A stretch of 64,000 nucleotides of DNA from Gnetum montanum (GCA_015680685.1 MNCI01029584.1:452377-516376); one strand, 5' to 3'; shown: positions 20,909-34,691, numbered from the stretch's first letter. Notes: generated from the sequence alone by a model not told the origin. Numbers and translations: made by a program.

Positions 20909-23688
20909 TTATGGTCACACATTTAGAAGATGCACTGCACAATCCCCTAGTTATACACCATTGGTTTCCCATCTATCATCATTACTGATTTAATTATTCA
21001 TATGGTAGCTAATCTAGCATTGGTGATAGTCTTGTTTGGATCATTCAGAGACATTTCTTTAACTGGACTTGAAGGTATTTTTGTTTTAGGGGGTCTAGAT
21101 GTATTTGCTTCTTTTTCTTAATTTTTTATTTTAATTCTTGGGTCTCTATGTTTAATATCTTCTTTTGGTGTATAATTAGAGTGTAAGATATCTATGTCTA
21201 AATCCTTAGTTAGCTCTATTTTCCTAAGTCTAGAACTTATAAGCAAATTAGTTGCTTCTAGAAATAGTTTTATATTCTCATTTTCAAGCCACTAAGTATC
21301 TTCTAGTTTAATGGCTACTATGTAGACTCGTTGTTTCTCACACACTTGTTTCTGAACTTTAGGGTGGGTCGGTATGGGGGTTGTGTTAATATTTTGAACT
21401 TCTAGCCCACAACTACACCCTTTATCATTATTGGTGATGCATGGAGATTTCTATCTCTTCATAGTGATAGGTTTATCGTTTATGTCTTATGTTGGAGTGG
21501 TGATGGTTTTTGGATTTTAAATATGATCAAGAGACATTATTTTGGAGAGGAAGGGCATTGCACCATATTTTCCTTGTGTGGGTTTTGATGTGCCAATACA
21601 AGTTTTTCACCTAGGAGAGGAAACCATCCTAAAAAATGGATGTTTTCAAGGTTGTAATTGAGATCTCCTAGCATTATCATTTTTGTGTGTGTTCATAGCA
21701 CAAGTGGCATTTTTCCATTGATATTGTGATGCTGAACCTTCCTGAGTTGTTAGCAATGACATGTGATGGAGGGAAGTATGATAATATTGAGGATATGACC
21801 AAGGATGAAAGGTGTGAGGTGGTGATTCTTCAAAAGATGTTGTAGGTTGATGATATTTGAGAGAGTGGTCATAGTGATTTGCGATATAGGAAGTACAACT
21901 AGTTAGAGAAATAGATTTTTGAATGTAATATTTGTATGGGTCTAGCTAACAGTAAGGGTAGTGTTGGTTTGATGATGGTCTCCCTCATGATTATGGGTTT
22001 TTCCACTACGTTTGATAGTAGTTTTGAGGTTGATAAGAAGTCCCACTAGGATAGTACGATTGGTTATAGGATTGTTTATAATTACCTTATGAAAAGAATA
22101 ATTTCCTAGGAATTTGCCTTTATACAAACTTTAGATTCAAAGAAAAATCCCAATACTCATGTAGATGTAATATGACTAGGCAATAGCCCTTTGGATGGTC
22201 ATATAAACATATGTCACATCCATCATCATCTTCTATGGTTGAGTCTATAGCCTCTTCTCCTACAACCATTTTCCCTTTTTTCCAATAAGTGTTCCTACTT
22301 ATTTCTTGGTTCATTTTCCTCTTCTTACTTTGATCACTTGATTCGTGTTATGTTATACTCTCCTCTAAGGTTTTCACATAAGTGGGAACTTTGTCATTCA
22401 TCAACTCCCACATCTTATCTATCCTTTCTTCAAGCTCATCGATAGACTATTGTATTGACAAGGTTTGTTGTAAAATTACCTCATCAATAGCTACCTCTTT
22501 TTGCTAATCATAGATATGGACCCTCTTCTTTTGAAGACTTGGATCCTAGTTATATTGTTTTATATTCGCTCATTTAAATAGCTCTCCTTCTTCTCTTGCC
22601 ACTTGCTCGATTAGCCTTTGTATATGATGGGCTTTCAATTTGTATAAAGTACCTTGGACATAAATCCCAAGGGTCTTTCTCGTTTGATTACAAAGCCCAT
22701 CTATGATGTGGAAAAATTTCTCTTTTCAAGAGAAAGCATGGCATGGACATCTATGTAGTAGAGAATAGTATCCATAGAAAGCCACATCCAAGGATTCATG
22801 TCTTTCTTGCCTCCATCCTTGGATTTGTTTTCTCAGGTTAGGCACTTTAACATAGTTTTGGTATTTCTCTTTAAAGAGTTCCAACATTGTGGATCATCAA
22901 TGAATTGAATTTGGTTCCAATGATCTATGCTAACTTTTAGATTCATCTATTAGTATCCTAGGAAACAGCTTAAGATTTTGCCACTTATGTTCAATATTTT
23001 TCAAGGTGCAGGCATCATGGAAGGCTTGTAAATGATGATTTGGATTAGAGATATAGCCTCCCATAAATTTAGAAATGATGTCCATATCAAGTCTTTTGGT
23101 GTAGCCATTTCTTTGATGCCTTTGAGGTATTTGAACTAACTCCCTAATCTATGTCAGGCCCCTAGTAGCCAACAAGGGTTCATCTTCATTAGACATGTTG
23201 TGCTAAGCATTTTTATTTCTATTTGTATGATATTGATGATCTTTCCTATGCTCACTTTTATGTCTTTGATATTGAACTTGGGTTCTATTTCTATCGTCAT
23301 CTTAACCCCTTAGTAGAGCTCTATCTCTATACCTATGTTCATCTTCATCAAAACTAGACATTGAAGAGGAAGAGGAAGAGGAAGATGAGGAACTAGGAGA
23401 ATCACTATGGCTCCTATATCTTCCCCCATGGTCACTTGATTTATCTTTTCTAGAGTTAAAGGAGGTCTTAGGCCTTGAAGCCCTCCTTGTTCTAGGACAT
23501 ACTCAATCTCCTCTAGGATTGTCTACATTAGCTGAAGGTAGTTTTTGAGTGTAGTAAGGGTCTAATTAAGCATATGAAGCCCCTGCTTATGATTGTTCAC
23601 TCCAATTTTCTTTAGTATATATCCTATCATTTCTCCTAATAGTGTTTTCATCATGTGATGCATTCTTGGCCCTATGTGAAGATGACAT
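20909..23688 (-). pseudogene. gag: gag relic of element E
   Basis: A candidate start ATG lies at 23688 on the minus strand after the primer-binding site. Most of the frame is destroyed by stops, but the zinc-knuckle segment survives (22180-22218: GCDICLYDHPKGYC), preceded by an Asp/Glu-rich run. Other recognisable pieces are the Gag-domain segment around 22570-23000 and the linker rich in Ser/Arg around 23350-23500. No RT or integrase can be found and the internal length leaves no room for them. Confidence 0.65.
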
Positions 23689-23793
23689 TGTTTTAATGTG
23701 TGTGACTTGAAATATTAATATTTTCTAGAAGATAGATTGTAAATACATTTACAATGATCTTTTAACTAGCAGCATCCCCAACAATGATGCTAA

Positions 23794-24685
23794 TAATGAG
23801 TAGTGGGTACCTCCTATGGTCAACCATATGCACAATCTAGTTGAATTTCATAGATGGGACTAATTGTCACATCTAGATCATTATGCCTTGATTGCAGTTT
23901 ATTGTTTTCCCACTTGGACTAGTGGTAGCTTTATGATGTATGGTTTAGTCTAAGGTGAAGCATATGATTCTTGATGTTGTTTTGGCCTTATGCTACTCCT
24001 AACGATAATAGAGAAAGTAATAATTTAATCTAATTAACAATGGAAAGTAAAGTATAAACTAGCCTACAGGTGATGAGTATCTATTCCTAGCTTACAATAC
24101 ACGTCCTAAACCCACGTATCCACTACTAGGATTATGAAGTGCTACACTACTAGGTGAATCAAGCAATAACACTGCTAGGATTACTAAGTGAATATGTGTT
24201 TATGCTCGAAACTAGTTGCTTTCATTTCACCAATTCATTAATGTGTATGGAAATGTGAATATTAACTAAGTACATGAAAATTAAATTGCATGGAAAGTAA
24301 ATCTAATCTAATCCAAAGTGTCATGAAAGTGTTGTAATGAATAAGAATCAATCTTGATCTTATTGTTGTTCATGAAATGTGTCTTCTAAGACTACCACTT
24401 GAATAATACATCGTACAATTGACTTAGATCCACACTACGAGCACTCACTGACTATTCTCTAAGACTACAGAATAAGACTACAAGAGTCTACCTAAGAATA
24501 TAATGAAAGTTATCTAGATTGTGCCCTCAAGTATTGTATTTAAAGATAGGCATGCATCCCACAATATCAAATATCTGATAATGTAGCATGTGCTATGATA
24601 TTAGGGCTAAGATATTGGATCCTCAATATCAGATATTCGATATTGAATACCTGCTAACTTAACCTACGAAAAACATGATTTATCA
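23794..24685 (-). repeat. 5' LTR of element E
   Basis: Begins TAATGAGTAGTGGGTACC (mutated TGATGAG) and ends CATGATTTATCA. Shares long blocks with the 3' LTR at 17942-18771 (for example ACCCACGTATCCACTACT and GTGTTTATGCTCGAAACTAG). Confidence 0.8.
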
Positions 24686-24690
24686 AGATC

Positions 24691-27600
24691 CTAAGCTAGT
24701 CACTTATAATACATCTAATCACGAAATAGTAGGGATTTTAGGATTAGCATGCAAGACTATTTTTTTATTTGTATAAGGGAAGTGTATTTCTTGATGAAAG
24801 GATGATAAAACAACATGATGATATGCTAATCAAGGTTTTTCTAGAATAAGATTAATTTTGGATGAATCTCTAATGATAGTGAATATAGCCTTAGATACAA
24901 TCATACTCCCTATAGAAAAACGTAATTTTATTATTCCTAGAATTTCTATTCAAGTGCCACTAAATGAAATGAGAGAGGAGTTGTAGTTAGAGTATGTGAC
25001 CTATTTTTGAGGCTAAGATGCTCAATGACTATTGATGATATGGTATTAATTCTAGCTTCATCATCCATGTGCACCAATGGTAGCAACACATTATCTCTAA
25101 TCTAGATGGTGATGTAAATCGAAAGCTGGTACATGGTACCTATCACAAGATGAGTTTTGATGTTCTCCTCATTGAAGATGAAATAGTCAACTTCATAACT
25201 TGGAGGATTGAGCATCAATGAGATCACATGAACATGAGGTTGAATGTTCAAAGGCATTGTGATGGACTTTAGCACCTCCTCTAACATCAAAATATTTTTC
25301 TTTGAAGTGTAAATGAGGTTAAAGAGGGAAAGATATATCCCTTTTGACTTCATGGTAGCGATAATTTGGGACATAGCCTTATTTCTAAAAATTGGATTTT
25401 TGGAAGCTGGTGTAATGGGAACACCATTGGATATGTTTGGTTTAGTTGAGATGACAATGGAAGCAGGAGGATTTTCATTTGATGCATCTTGGAATGAAAT
25501 TTTCTTTTTATTCAGCTTGCTGGCCAATTCCTTCTCTTTCTACTTCTCATGAACTACTTCCTCCTTTTGGGTCATTGTGAGGATTATAATAAGTGAAGTA
25601 GGGATAGGGAGCAAGGAAAAATCTTGTGACTTAAATGGAGAGAAAGGATGATATGGTGGATGCATAGCATAGGATACAATGGAAGGATAATGAATAAGAT
25701 GAGTAGGTGTAGGAACTTTGTTCCATGGGGAAGAGGGAAAATAAGAGAAAGTATGCTAAGATTGTGTACAAACTTCATCATAGTGAGGAGTCATATCAAT
25801 GACTAATAGAGCCCTTTGTACATTCTAGGGAGGAGGGGTGTTGGAATTATTCCAAGGAAGATTGATTACAAAAGGCTTCTTAGGCCTTAACAAGTAAAAT
25901 GAGAGGATAAGGAAGAATGGTAATAGGAGGAATCCATTTGGAAAAAAAAGAAAGCTCATGGATGATTTTATTTAGGTCCATGTAGAAATTTGAAATCCTT
26001 CTTGAATGGAAATTTAGAGGATCCTAATGAATTACATGTTTTGGTTACTTGGTTAGATGAGAGTATTGAACACGATTGCACCTTTTTCTACTAAAGCCTA
26101 AAACATCATCTTTAAGGGTGTTACAAACCTTTCTATCATGGCTTGGTACCTCATGGTAATAGTAAAACTTGTTAGGATTATACCACTTAGAAACATGTGG
26201 CTCTTTGATGGGTGATGAGTAGACCCTATGCCCAACCATATGAATCACTAAGCATTATTGCATGATCTGATTGAATTCCATGGACTTAGAGACTTCTAAG
26301 TACATTGGTCTCTAGGAAGTGAAACTAATCGCTACAATCATTGTCTTCCCAATTACACTTGTGAAATGCAAAGGTATGGTTAAGTGCAACTAAGGCATAT
26401 GATTTTTATCATTTTTATGTTTTGTGTTTTAAGTCACCTAAGGGTAAATAATAATGAATAAAATAAAATAAAATAATTAAATTACTAATTTAATCTAACT
26501 CGCTACACCTAACTAATCCTAACATAAGCATCTATTCCCACTTGCCTTACACATCCTAAACAAATTTAATGCTACTAGGTTACCAAATGTTAAGTGTTAT
26601 TGAGATTACCAAGTACCAAGCATATACTTGAAGCAGTTGTACTTATGTGCTTAATTAATCACTATTTAATATAGCTTAATTTAGCTTAATTACTTAAAAC
26701 ATTAAGGGAATTTTCATAAAACATTGAATGTATAAATAAATAATTAATCTATTTCAAAGTGCTACAAGGTTCATCAGAAAACTCATCTTTATTGCTGCAC
26801 ACACTGTTGTTCTCAGGTACAATAGTGCTCGAATAAAGATCCATACACTATTTGACTCCTACTATGAGCACTTAGAAAAATATTCTAACTTCAAATAATA
26901 AAACTACAAGATCTTTGCTACAACTATGTCAAAAGATGTCATAAACATGGTGGGTGAAAGTGTATTTATAGGTAAAAATAAACATTGTGTTGATGAGGCC
27001 ACGTCAACACATCAAATCCCATGTCGATGCAACTACATCAATAGGGTTGCGTTGATGAGGCCTCGTCGATGGGACCCGAGAAAATGCAATTCATCATTCT
27101 CGTTCAATGCATTGGAAAGGACCAATGACCAAGGTTTAAAGTCTTTTGAATTATGCTCTTATTTTTTTTAAAGCCTACTTAGGTGTTATGTGTCCATCCT
27201 TTGGTAGCATGTTGTACAATTGTATGTACATCACTAGGAATTTATGGTACTTGCATTGATCTTTCTATGATCTTCTTGATAATCTATCATTATTTTTCCC
27301 ACTACTATTTGGCTTTGGATTGGAGTTTTCATCCTTGTTTTCATCATTATATACACCACTTGATGATGAACCCATTGCAAGTTGGTTCACCAAAGTCACT
27401 ATTTGACCAGAATTTTGGATGGACTTGTCGTTTCTTATTATTTTGTTTAATTTTTTTTAAGTTGACCCACTTTGGATCATTGCATTGAATGACCATATTC
27501 TCAATGTATATATTAGAGTTGATTGAATTATGGAGGTTAAGTAGCTTGGGTTAAACCAAGTTCCGTATCATATAATCATTAACAACCCCTTCAAAAATGT

Positions 27601-28870
27601 TTAGAAGCTTATCATTAGGTAATTGATGTGTAAGCTTCATGAGTGTTTATGTTCACCTAGAGATGAGCTTGGAGATAGGTTTATTGTGGGCTTGTTTAAT
27701 TGCTAGGAGCTTTTGCAAAGTACCACCCTTAGAAATATTATACTTAAACCTCTCCACGAAGGTAGTGAAAAGTTGCTTCAAGGAGAGGATAGATCTATGG
27801 GAAAGTGATCTGTATCATTCAATTCTTTACTAGTTAAGAAGTTGGAAAATCTCCTAAGGATAGTGTGGGGATAATTTGCAAGAAACATGCATTTATTATG
27901 GAAGGTAATAACATGGGTTGCAGGATCAGATTCTTTGTTATACTTAGTAAAATTTGGCAATGAAATGCCTTTGGGAACTTGAGCAGGGGAAACCAAAGGA
28001 TTGATAAGATTGGAAATAAGATGTAATTACCCCCATGTAGTGCTATGGCTTTTTGAGTTTAGTTTTCATTTGCTTGAAGTCTAGACATGAGATCTTGTAG
28101 CAAGAGCATTAATTTAGGCAAAACACTAAGAATTGATGAAACTATGGGATTGCCCAAAATGAGGATATGAGATTATAAAAATAATTATGATGATATAATG
28201 AGTGGCATGAAGATTTGAAGTGTAATATACTAGGGTACATGCTGCATAAGTGGAATAAATGGCAATGACAATTGTGCTGATTGATTTTGTGGCATATGTG
28301 ATATTGGTTGGAAAGTCTTTAATATTAAATTAAGATTTGGAAGATGGGATGACAAATTGATAGCATTGTGTTAAGAAAGAGATTATATGTGGATGGTATA
28401 CTAGTTGTTGGTGGAATTATGATAGTGGGGTTAATTGAAGTATTTAGTAAAATAGAAATGTTTTGCAATTCAAGCATTGAAATAGAGTTTGAGGTCCATG
28501 CACTATGTGATGAAGGTGTTTGGTGGATAAAAAGGATTTGTAGAAAGAGTAAAATGATAAGAATTTTCCTCATCACTATCATGAAAGCTAAGATCTCCAC
28601 TTTGCTTACTCTATTTATGAAGGAACTCAAAATTATGGTTGCTAATATTGGTGTTGGGGTTCCCAATGAGATGTTCCCCAATATCACATACCATGGCTTG
28701 TATTTCATTCCTAATAAGTAAATATTCTACGAGTGTGGCTTACTTAGATTGGGTGAGCTTAATGGATCGATTTAGATTAGGTAGGAAAGGTCCTAAACCA
28801 TTGGTTACCTTGTATTAAGCCATCTTCCTTAACTCATTCTCAACGAACATGATACTTAGTTCTATTTTTG
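24691..28870 (-). pseudogene. gag: gag-protease remnant of element F
   Basis: Read on the minus strand from about 28870 (MFVENELRKMA region) to 24691. Recognisable parts: a Gag segment with PNFTKYNKESDPATHVITFHNKC-type sequence at 27996-27850 (the family's F-x-G/E-x-x-D-P-x-x-H pattern); a CCHC-like knuckle, decayed, at about 26190-26120 (KFYYYHEVPSHDRKVCNTLKDD); and a protease-side segment at 25527-25102. This Gag differs from that of A-E: its knuckle resembles the Y-H-x-x-x-G-H-x-x-x-x-C-x-x-L-K form of other Gypsy lineages. LTR G interrupts it at 26213-27096. Numerous stops. Confidence 0.6.
26213..27096 (-). mobile_element. Solo LTR G, nested in element F
   Basis: Starts TGATGAGTAGACCCTATGCCC and ends TGCAATTCATCA. 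It contains a TATA box (TATAAATAC on the minus strand, about 26966-26976) and an AATAAAG-type signal, and resembles LTR H in its GTCGATG/GTCAACAC U3 motifs. No clear target duplication (ATGGG before, TTCTC after), so the right end may be off or rearranged. F gag reading lies on both sides. Confidence 0.65.
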
Positions 28871-29182
28871 GGCATACAATTTGTAGTCATGCTACATCAT
28901 GAGTGCCATAGGTACCTGAGTGTTTCACATTTCCATCAACTTACGAACCTGAGATCCCTAGGAAGAGTCATATCCTTATCCTATCATTGTATCAAAGAGA
29001 GTCTCTTGCACAAACTTAGAAAAAGAAACTAGGATTAAGTGCAGATGGGAATAAAAAATAAAACTAAGTAAAAATGCACAAAGTGATAAAAATGCTAAGT
29101 GCTGGAAAGGACTTGTAGGTTGCTACATGCTTAGATTTCAAGATACTAAAAACCTTATTAATCCTCCTTCTAGTGCCAAAAA
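28871..29182 (-). promoter_or_regulatory. 5' leader and primer-binding site of element F
   Basis: Between gag and the 5' LTR. Minus strand TGGCACTAGAAGGAGGA (about 29162-29178), four bases from the LTR end, is the candidate primer-binding site; it differs from the tRNA-Asp type of elements A-E. I do not assign the tRNA. Confidence 0.5.
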
Positions 29183-30751
29183 TGTTCCTGCAGAAATATT
29201 ATTTTTATTCGTACAAGGACACCTCCATGAACTAAGTGTTAAGATACTTTGTATGTAATTATAAATGGTCTTCAGATTGATGTAACCCTCAACAAATCAA
29301 CAATTATAAAACAAAGGGACACAGATCCTTTAATCAAATAAGAATTTAGCCTATCTCTTAAAGCAAGGCACAATAGGGAACGATGAAAAGATAAAATTTT
29401 TTATTGTTAAAATAACTAAGTACAAAATCACTAGAAAAATGACTAACTATGGATTATTGAAAAATAAACTAAGTTTAGAATAAGCTATAAACATGAAATA
29501 AAAATGAAGTATAAAGTATAGATAAAGAATGTATAATATTAAATCACTGTAGTTTTGACATGAGAAGAGTTTTAACATGAGAGAAGTTGTAACATGAGAG
29601 AAAGGGTTTCGGTTTCCTCTCCAAACAATGAAATTTTTACATTGAAAAATAGCTAAGTGTAAAATGATAAAAATTTAATTAAATATGGAATAAAATGTGA
29701 GAGATGGAAACAATGCAATGTAAGAGAGAAGAATCTAATAATAGAATGTGCATAAGGAAGTGTAAAATAGAGAGATTGCATTGATATGGGGGAAGATCCC
29801 AAATGCTGTATTGATTAAAAAATAAAAAGTAAAGTGTTCACCTACTATGCAAGGCCAATCTACAAATGATGGGAGAAAAAATATATATGTGATAGAACTA
29901 ATAAAAGAATCTTAGATTTGGAGCAAAATATAGATTCAAAGGGTGGAATTAACCAATTGGAGGTTTGTTTGATGGATGGAAAAGTTGTACACATGATTTG
30001 GAATCAATTTCAAGCTGAAATGGGGCTATTGCAGCCAAGGTTTCGGTTATTGACGCAAGAACTGAAAAAATTCTAATTTTGGAAATTGACATGGAAGCTA
30101 GAAAATTCTCTTTGTAAATAACATAGAAGGTGTAGAAGATGATCGAGGAGCATGTAGGTGTTGTAGTGATAGTAGGCATTGCTTTTAATCTCTTGAAATT
30201 TGACTAGTGCTCTCAAGTCTCAAAAAATTTGATCAAATCTCCAAAGATTTGACCCTAAAACTTGTGGTTTGAGCTTGTACTTATAGGGCTAGAGTTACCA
30301 AATTTGACTTAGGGTTGCTAAAACTGAACTTGGACTCAAGTGTAACTTATCATCAAGTTTAGAAATAGCAAGTTTGGTCTTTCAGATTTGACATCCAGTG
30401 TCAATCTTGCTTTTGATGTTCAAATGGCTCTTTAACATGTAGTGTCAATCACACTTAGAAAAATCTTGATGCCATGTCCATCACACTTGAAAAATTGTTT
30501 TGATGCTGCATCAATCACACTTAGAAAATTTTTGACTCTTAGGGATCATAGAAAATTGAATCCATAAGTTGGATTATGAATCCAGATGGTTCTTAATGAC
30601 CCCTATGAGCTAAGAATGTGCCTTGTAATGATATATTTTGGGGTTTTGGTGTTCAAATCCTCATGGAACAATATTAAAATCACACTTACTTTCAATTTGA
30701 AACAAACTAAGAAAAGTGAGTACCATAAAGTGATAGTGTCAAATGCCAACA
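29183..30751 (-). repeat. 5' LTR of element F
   Basis: On the minus strand it would begin TGTTGGCATTTGACAC and end GCAGGAACA, a TGTT...AACA terminus. A TATA-like CCCTATAAGT lies near 30279-30288 on the minus strand. A truncated second copy occurs at 6620-6773. The outer end at 30751 is inferred from the terminal pattern only. Confidence 0.6.
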
Positions 30752-33564
30752 ATGATCTTTTACATTATCTTTAACATCATTAGTAAGTGTTTTATATACA
30801 AAATGTAAATGATAATATGCAAAGGTATTTCATTTAATAACTCCTCCATTGACTTAAATATGCAATTTGAATTAATATTTAAGACCTTCAAAGCTATCCT
30901 AAAATGAACTTACCTATACAATAGCAAGAGTATTATGAAAGAAAAATTTTCTATAAAAGTAGTTAGTCCTCCAAATCTAGCTTGATCTTTTCTACCTTAA
31001 TGATGAGGAATTATCATCATAAAAGAGATTGTTGAATTTTTTTAATTAACATTTAAAATATTTGCTCAAGATAGTCTTAGGCTCCATATGGGCACTCTAA
31101 TTCTTTGTACATACTTTATGCATGGGAAAAAGAGAGCAACACATAGTTGCAAGTTCACAATATTACATGTATGAAGATATTACAACCATTCTTGTTTGCT
31201 TTTATATAGTTCTTTCATATAAAAGCTCCATAGAATTAATAAATAGTCACCATTTAAATACTTGGACTCAATTTTTTTAAAATTCTAAATAATTTTTCCA
31301 AGTAGGGAAAGAGCTACAAAAGTCATTGACATGGTAAAATAATACTCCACATGCGTATTTTTATAAGGAACTTGAAATTAAAAGGTCTTATTGAATTTAT
31401 GATAAATCTTTATGGAAAGCTCCACTTGGTATATGTGTTTCCAATGATTCCATGTTACCAAATCCATGTATTCTATCAAAATAAAAAAAAGATTAATTAA
31501 TGATGCTTATTTTTTAGCACAAAACAATCTAGGAGATACTTTCGTATGTTAGAATGGCCCATGGATGTATTAGGTAGAAAATGATTTTTTCATGTTAAGC
31601 TATTGAAATTACCCATAATATGTTAACATTACATCCAAAATGGATCATTTATTATATATTATAAATTTTATAGCCATTTATTATTACTCCTTTGCCCTTA
31701 TCAACCTACAATTTAGAGCAGTGAAAGCCAACATGACCATGATTTTCTACTCTTTGCGCTAAGCAGATAGCAAGATGAGTAAATGCTTGTAGTGAAAGCC
31801 AAACTTACATCATGTAGGAAGATAATGAAAATCGTCATGATATAGATTAGTAAAAATCTATCACTAAATGCCAGTTACATCATAGGACAACTACATATAA
31901 CAACATATAATAGGGGATTAATGCCAATATATTTTGTATGTCCTACTCTTGAGTTCTAAAGAAAGTCGTACCCGAAATGAAACATGTATGATATTATATA
32001 TTCTAATTTCTATATGCACTGCCTACTACCCCCTCCCCCTATCTTAACAACTACCTAATGATACACTCTATTATTAATTTTTGAGAGATATTACTTCCAA
32101 ACTAAAAAAACATAGAACTTAACAATTAAGGAAACACTATAATTTATATATGCACTACCCTACAATAGCCCCTACTATTGAGTTTTCAAAAATTTCCCAA
32201 AAAAAGAAACAAAAAATAACCTGACAAATTAATTTATACTACAAATTCTATATGAAGCACTCATTCCTTCCCTCTCTCTTTCTCATCCCACCCCCTACTC
32301 CTTCCCCTCCCCCACAACTAACCTAATAACTATCATTCAAAAATTCTTTTTGGATTTTAGAGTATTCTAATTTAATGATAAATAAAAAATTGGGATCAAT
32401 GACATACAATCAATTTGTTTTTGTTTTCTTAAAATTAGAATCTTTGATTTAACAATGTGCCATTACATGCAAATTTGTACATCCACCAACAAAATCTACA
32501 ATTTTGTCATGCATTGAGTAGAGAACTTGAAATTTTAATAAAATTGGTATTTTTTGTTTCATAATCTACAATAAAATTTATGTTTTCCATTTCATGAAAA
32601 TTTTAGTTAAGATATAGGATATTGATATTTTCTATTTTAGGATCTTAAATTTAAATTTTAAATGTCATAAGTTTCAAATATGAATGTGATTCTTTATTTC
32701 AAACTATGATATGATCTTTGTAATTGCAATTGTTATAATAATTACAATACTATAAACTATATTTATTTTTTAGGTTATCATGTGTCTTACTAATATAAAT
32801 TCCAAATCTTTAATGATTGATAAATTTTCAAAAAAACAAATATTTGCTAAGCATGTACCAAGCCTACCACATACATGTAAATAGGAGCCAAATGTGAGAA
32901 TCTTTCCCTAAATTTTAAAGCAAAATTTGATGTACACATTAAAAGCATGCAACTATGAATTTAGAATATTTGTGTCTTAGAACCTACTAATAGCCTAACA
33001 TTTGATGATACCAAGCTACATGCAATAATGCCATCTAATGAATTTCTCCCACACACTATGAGAGTTTCTTAACGCAAGTTGCAGGTGGAAATTTTAGCGG
33101 TGATTCTCAAGCATTTATTTGATTATCGATAGGACTACATCCCATAGCCAATTCAATGGATGTTATGTGTATGTAATTGATTAATTAATGGCCCTATGCT
33201 AGCATGGGAATGTTTATATCAACAATCACTATCCTCTTATGCACTCTAGCCATTAGTCCTTCTATAACAACTATTCATCGACCTTGTATCCAAATAATAA
33301 ATAAAATATCATTAAAAAGTACAAACTATTACCAAGGGTAAATACAATGCCCTATATGAAACCATCAAAAACACAAAATCGTAAAACCAAACTACTTAAA
33401 GATTCTATTAAATCACTATTATCTTATGCACTCTCACCACTAGTCCATCTATAACAACTATTCCTCTATCCTTTATCCTAGTAAACTAACAACACCACCC
33501 TACACTAACATACTAACTACCCCCTACAATTTAGACTAATGGAACAAAAACTACAATACCATAA
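30752..33564. other. Host DNA between elements F and C, no gene
   Basis: AT-rich sequence with C/T-rich tracts at about 32025-32045 and 32265-32320. No coding frame, RNA gene or LTR pair seen. It ends at the target duplication of element C (TCCCT, 33565-33569). Confidence 0.6.
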
Positions 33565-33569
33565 TCCCT

Positions 33570-33690
33570 TGATAAATCCAAAAATTTTAAGTCAATGATA
33601 TCATATCTAAAATTTTGTAGATATGTTATCGTACCTCATCATACATTATTGTATTAATGATATTGCAGGGTGCATGCCAACCTATATAAG
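33570..33690 (+). repeat. 5' LTR of element C, first part
   Basis: Begins TGATAAATCCAAAAATTTTA and matches the start of the 3' LTR at 59902. It ends at CCTATATAAG, the TATA box of this LTR, where element D is inserted. The last five bases (ATAAG) are D's target site. Confidence 0.85.
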
Positions 33691-34550
33691 TGATGAGACA
33701 TCATTTGCGGCAACCGCAATATCATGTACGCTATATTGCATGCCCAGACATGATATCGTGTACTTTACTACGATATCGTGTATGCAATATCACAGCCCAC
33801 CTCCAGTTCTATAAATAACAGACAGCTCTTGCTCATTTCTCAGTTTTAGAGTTAGATTGTAGCTAGACTCAGGTAGTTTTATCCCTCTAGAGTTAGAATC
33901 TTTTCCAGTATATGCTCGCAGTGTGGTAAATGTAATTGTATGGCATCCTTTATTTGAGTGTGACATACTTGGACACACACATGATCGGAAATAAAGATCG
34001 AGATTAATTCATCATTACAGCATTCACTTAGTTTAATTGTTTAATCATTTAATTGGTATTGTTATTTACTACTTTCCTGGTTAATATCTCTCACCCTTAA
34101 ACTCATGTTAGAAAGAGGAATGAGTATGACTTGATTACGAGCATTTAAGTGTGACTACTTGGTAACCCAATAGTGTACCTAGGATCTGCGCTTGGTAATC
34201 CCAGTGGTAGTCGTGCACGAAGTCCAAGATGTGTATGGATAATCAAGGAATGGATGCTCATCATAGTTAAGCTAGATTAGAATCTCTTACCTTCTCTCTC
34301 CTAGATTAGATAATATTGCTTTCCATTACCTTTAGGAGTAGCATTAGAGTAGAAACCCATAATACACCTCACTCTAGACTGAACCATACGTGAAAAATAT
34401 AATACTAGTCTAGGTGGGAAGATAACAAATTGTGACCTAAGGCTAATTGTCTAGGTGCCATAACTAGTCCATTTGTGGAGTTCGACCAGATCGCACATGA
34501 AAATGCTCATATTTGTATGGTTGAGTGTACGGGTACCTCGCCACTCATCA
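33691..34550 (+). repeat. 5' LTR of element D
   Basis: TGATGAGACATCATT... to ...CCACTCATCA. U3 palindromes (CGATATCGTG and similar) at 33718-33792, TATA box TCTATAAATA at 33809-33818, and GGAAATAAAGATCG at about 33988-34001 as a likely polyadenylation region. Confidence 0.92.
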
Positions 34551-34551
34551 T

Positions 34552-34569
34552 TGGTGCCGTTGCTGGGGA
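34552..34569 (+). promoter_or_regulatory. Primer-binding site of element D (tRNA-Asp type)
   Basis: TGGTGCCGTTGCTGGGGA, one base after the LTR. It differs by two transitions from the complement of the plant tRNA-Asp 3' end (TGGCGCCGTTGCCGGGGA, from memory), the primer reported for Athila elements. This is the best preserved of the five sites. Confidence 0.75.
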
Positions 34570-34691
34570 TGGTGCTAGTTATCTAGATTAGTTATATCAT
34601 ACAAGGTCACTATAAAGGACTTAACGATATATCTATAAGAAAGAAATAATTACAAAAAGTCACACGTAAATTCACACACAACTTCACAACA

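Larger units (their letters stand above)
17942..24685 (-). mobile_element. Element E: degenerate non-autonomous Athila-like LTR retrotransposon
   Basis: LTRs at 17942-18771 and 23794-24685 enclose about 5.0 kb, the same internal length as A. Minus-strand order: 5' LTR, primer-binding site (TAGCATCATTGTTGGGGA, about 23775-23792), gag relics, internal polypurine tract (20886-20908), A/T-rich spacer, conserved block (19768-19815), polypurine tract (AATCATAGAGGTA, 18772-18786), 3' LTR. Flanks AAATC (17937-17941) and AGATC (24686-24690) match at 4 of 5. More mutated than A, B and D, so older; inserted into F. Confidence 0.82.
6620..30751 (-). mobile_element. Element F: decayed Ty3/Gypsy element (minus strand), host of nested elements
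   Basis: Defined by a 5' LTR at 29183-30751, a candidate primer-binding site, minus-strand gag and protease remnants from about 28870 down to 17745, and a truncated piece of the same LTR at 6620-6773. Elements E and A, and LTRs G and H, lie inside this span. Across the E insertion the F reading continues (GATTTCAACC... on the minus strand joins the sequence beyond 24690). No RT or integrase was found, so F may be gag-only or may have lost pol. The span between 7688 and 10311 is assigned to F only by position. No matching target duplication was found, so the far-left boundary is uncertain. Confidence 0.5.

Noticed and set aside
27183-27488. 101-codon + strand frame
   Set aside because: Lies antisense to the gag remnant of element F and has no recognisable motif.
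30586-30774. 62-codon + strand frame
   Set aside because: Falls in the LTR of element F and overlaps its terminus; chance frame.
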